From Alphaproteobacteria bacterium (GTDB taxonomy: Bacteria; Pseudomonadota; Alphaproteobacteria; Sphingomonadales; Emcibacteraceae), in contig JAUILB010000127.1 of assembly GCA_030432815.1 (NCBI GenBank), positions 1 to 7,681 on the forward strand: 7,681 nucleotides of DNA. The letters are read 5' to 3'. Position numbers and translations under genes: made by a program. Each line of letters starts with the position of its first letter. The first letter of the stretch is position 1. Positions 6,143 through 7,681 of this stretch are shown piece after piece. The notes below the pieces were generated by a model, which did no database searches, had not been told where the DNA came from, and worked only from the letters and a program-made list of their open reading frames with translations.

Positions 6143-7081
6143 ATGAAAATTATTTCGGGAAACAGTAATATACCACTCGCCGAATCCATTGCCACTCACC
6201 TTGGGATGGAACTCACCAAATCAAACATCAAGCGTTTTTCCGACCAGGAAATATTCGTTGAAATTAAGGAAAATGTGCGTGGCGAAGACGTTTACGTCAT
6301 CCAACCCACATCAAATCCCACCAATGACAGCGTAATGGAATTACTGATTGTCATTGATGCGTTAAAACGTGCATCAGCAAAACGCATTGTTGCCGTTATC
6401 CCTTATTACGGTTACGCCAGACAGGATCGCAAACCTGGACCAAGAACCCCGATCAGTGCAAAACTTATTGCAAACCTGATTACGACCGCAGGTGCCAATA
6501 AAGTTCTTACAATGGACCTCCATGCAGGGCAAATTCAGGGCTTCTTTGATATTCCGACAGATAACCTGTTTGCATCACCGGTTTTAGTCGAAGACATTTT
6601 GAAACGTTATGCCGACCGTGAAAAGCTGATGGTGGTTTCACCTGATGTTGGTGGCGTAGTACGCGCACGTGCTTATGCCAGCAAAATGGGTGTCCCACTT
6701 GCCATTATTGATAAACGGCGCGAAAAGGCTGGTGTTTCAGAAGTAATGAATATCATCGGTGAAGTGGAAGATTACCACTGCGTTTTCGTTGATGACATCG
6801 TAGACAGTGCCGGAACATTATGTAATGCGGCAGGCGCACTTGTTATGCAGGGCGGTGCAAAATCTGTAAGCGCTTATGTTTCCCACGGTGTTTTTTCCGG
6901 CCCGGCAATTGATCGGATAAACAATTCAGCACTTGAGCATGTGGTCACGACAAATTCTATTCAGGCTACCCCTGCTGTCGAAGCCTGTGAGAAAATAATT
7001 CAGATCAGTATTGCACCACTTTTTGCTAAAGCAATTCGCCGGATACACGAGGAAAGTTCCGTTTCAGTTCTTTTCGAATAA
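6143..7081 (+). CDS. prs: Ribose-phosphate pyrophosphokinase (PRPP synthetase)
   Basis: Prs makes phosphoribosyl pyrophosphate from ribose 5-phosphate and ATP in the cytoplasm and so feeds purine, pyrimidine, histidine, tryptophan and NAD synthesis. The 312-residue protein has the standard class I length and two related phosphoribosyltransferase-type domains. Visible sites are FSDQEIFVEI (32-41), the ATP-contacting YGYARQDRK (89-97), the metal-ligand histidine H127 in MDLHAGQIQGFF (124-135), the flexible-loop KRREKAG (191-197) and the PRPP-binding loop VDDIVDSAGT (216-225). The C-terminal SVSVLF is typical. The ATG at 6143 has AAGGGAA (6126-6132) ten bases upstream, slightly far but plausible. 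The 93-base gap from pgeF suggests it can be transcribed on its own, although read-through from the lgt set is possible. Nothing is missing. Confidence 0.98.
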   Translation: MKIISGNSNIPLAESIATHLGMELTKSNIKRFSDQEIFVEIKENVRGEDVYVIQPTSNPTNDSVMELLIVIDALKRASAKRIVAVIPYYGYARQDRKPGPRTPISAKLIANLITTAGANKVLTMDLHAGQIQGFFDIPTDNLFASPVLVEDILKRYADREKLMVVSPDVGGVVRARAYASKMGVPLAIIDKRREKAGVSEVMNIIGEVEDYHCVFVDDIVDSAGTLCNAAGALVMQGGAKSVSAYVSHGVFSGPAIDRINNSALEHVVTTNSIQATPAVEACEKIIQISIAPLFAKAIRRIHEESSVSVLFE

Positions 7082-7135
7082 AAACGAAAAAAACCATTGT
7101 AATTTATTCTGATACCCTTTAAAAGCGGCGCTCAT

Positions 7136-7167
7136 AAGGGTCTGTTTCATATTGGACACAGGCCCTT
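7136..7167 (+). terminator. Hairpin after prs, possible terminator without U-tract
   Basis: AAGGGTCTGT (7136-7145) pairs with ACAGGCCCTT (7158-7167) over ten positions, nine Watson-Crick and one T-G, with a 12-base loop. Only TT and then GATATT follow, so it lacks a real U-tract. It lies 54 bases after the prs stop and its last base is the first base of the predicted rplY -35 box. It may protect the prs mRNA 3' end, end transcription weakly, or act in mRNA reading through into rplY. Confidence 0.45.
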
Positions 7168-7195
7168 TGATATTGGCACCCCTGGAGGCTAATAT
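7167..7195 (+). promoter_or_regulatory. Predicted sigma70-type promoter of rplY
   Basis: TTGATA (7167-7172, 5 of 6 to consensus) and TAATAT (7190-7195, 4 of 6) are separated by exactly 17 bases. Transcription would start near 7202, giving a leader of about 20 bases that still contains the GGAGAA ribosome-binding site (7211-7216). This is the best promoter in the window. Confidence 0.5.
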
Positions 7196-7221
7196 CATTT
7201 TTAAAATTTTGGAGAAATATA

Positions 7222-7681
7222 ATGGCTACTAATACAGTTATTAAGGCAAAATTGCGCACAAAAGCGGGTAAGGGGTCCTCTCGTGCAATACGTAGAGAAG
7301 GCAGACTGCCAGCAGTTGTTTACGGCGCAAAAAAAGATGTAGAACCAATCACCGTTGATTTGGTTGCTATTCAAAAATTATTAAACACTGGTGGTTTCTT
7401 AAATTCGACATACGATATCGTAGTTGAAGGTGGGAAAAAGCAAATGGTGCTGCCACGGGATGTACAGTTCCACCCGGTCACAGACTGGCCTCTACATATC
7501 GATTTCCTTCGCTTGGCTGAAGACGAAATCATTGCTATTAACGTACCTGTTCACTTCCTTAACGAAGAAGAATGCCCGGGAATTAAACAAGGCGGCATTA
7601 TTAACGCTGTGCGTCATGACATCGAACTTGCTTGTCCTGCAAACGCCATTCCTGAAAGTATCGATATTGATCTTACAGGAC
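7222..7681 (+). CDS. rplY: 50S ribosomal protein L25/CTC (5' part, cut by window edge)
   Basis: The frame opens with ATG at 7222, five bases after a strong GGAGAA site, and stays open to the last base, giving 153 residues of an expected roughly 190-220. L25 binds 5S rRNA in the large ribosomal subunit. The N-terminal 5S-binding domain shows GKGSSRAIRREGRLPAVVYG (16-35) and DVQFHPVTDWPLHIDFLRL (80-98). From about residue 107 the second beta domain of the long CTC/TL5 form begins (VPVHFLNEEECPGIKQGG, 108-125), so this is the two-domain type and not the short E. coli type. It follows prs after 140 bases and probably has its own promoter. In many bacteria the gene for peptidyl-tRNA hydrolase comes next; that would lie outside the window. 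Confidence 0.95.
   Translation, partial: MATNTVIKAKLRTKAGKGSSRAIRREGRLPAVVYGAKKDVEPITVDLVAIQKLLNTGGFLNSTYDIVVEGGKKQMVLPRDVQFHPVTDWPLHIDFLRLAEDEIIAINVPVHFLNEEECPGIKQGGIINAVRHDIELACPANAIPESIDIDLTG

Noticed and set aside
6950..6970. TNSI instead of TDSI near the C-terminus of Prs as a possible active-site change
   Set aside because: Asn at this position also occurs in PRPP synthetases I recall, including the human enzyme (TNTIP), so it is normal variation.
1..7681. A hidden defence system, mobile element, CRISPR array or new RNA element
   Set aside because: All stretches over 200 bases are covered by recognisable housekeeping genes, the gaps are short, and no repeats, integrase or transposase parts, tRNA or strongly structured RNA were seen.

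Overview
The window reads as an ordinary, densely packed chromosomal segment from an alphaproteobacterium with fairly AT-rich DNA (judged by eye, not counted). The protein types and their order point to that class: a ubiK-ybjN-proC block facing away from an lgt-methyltransferase-pgeF block, followed by prs and a long-form (CTC-type) L25 gene. The order or genus cannot be fixed from the sequence alone. I see no mobile element, phage gene, CRISPR array, tRNA or rRNA.

Layout from left to right. Bases 1-351 hold the 3' part of a MarR-family regulator gene (+ strand) that is cut by the window edge. It converges on a four-gene leftward operon across a 30-base gap that is almost filled by an AT-only palindrome. 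The leftward operon, in transcription order, is ubiK (TTG start), a ybjN-domain gene, proC, and a BaiN/YhiN-type (HI0933 family) flavoprotein gene. Its genes are separated by only 1, 10 and 7 bases. A 183-base divergent intergenic region (3190-3372) separates it from the rightward set: lgt, a MidA/NDUFAF7-type methyltransferase gene and pgeF, with gaps of 9 and 1 bases. After a 93-base AT-rich gap comes prs. A 140-base gap follows that holds a 10-bp hairpin and a good sigma70-type promoter, and then rplY, which runs off the right edge.

The genes serve core metabolism and the cell envelope: ubiquinone assembly (UbiK), proline synthesis (ProC), lipoprotein lipidation (Lgt), peptidoglycan quality control (PgeF), PRPP supply (Prs) and the ribosome (L25). 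Three have poorly known bacterial roles: the YbjN protein, the flavoprotein and the MidA-type methyltransferase. I find no evidence for a new biological system. The points worth a second look are small ones: A-tracts in the methyltransferase gene, a hairpin touching the rplY promoter, the convergent palindrome, an Arg-to-Cys change in a PgeF motif, and the conserved-looking linkage of the poorly characterised genes.
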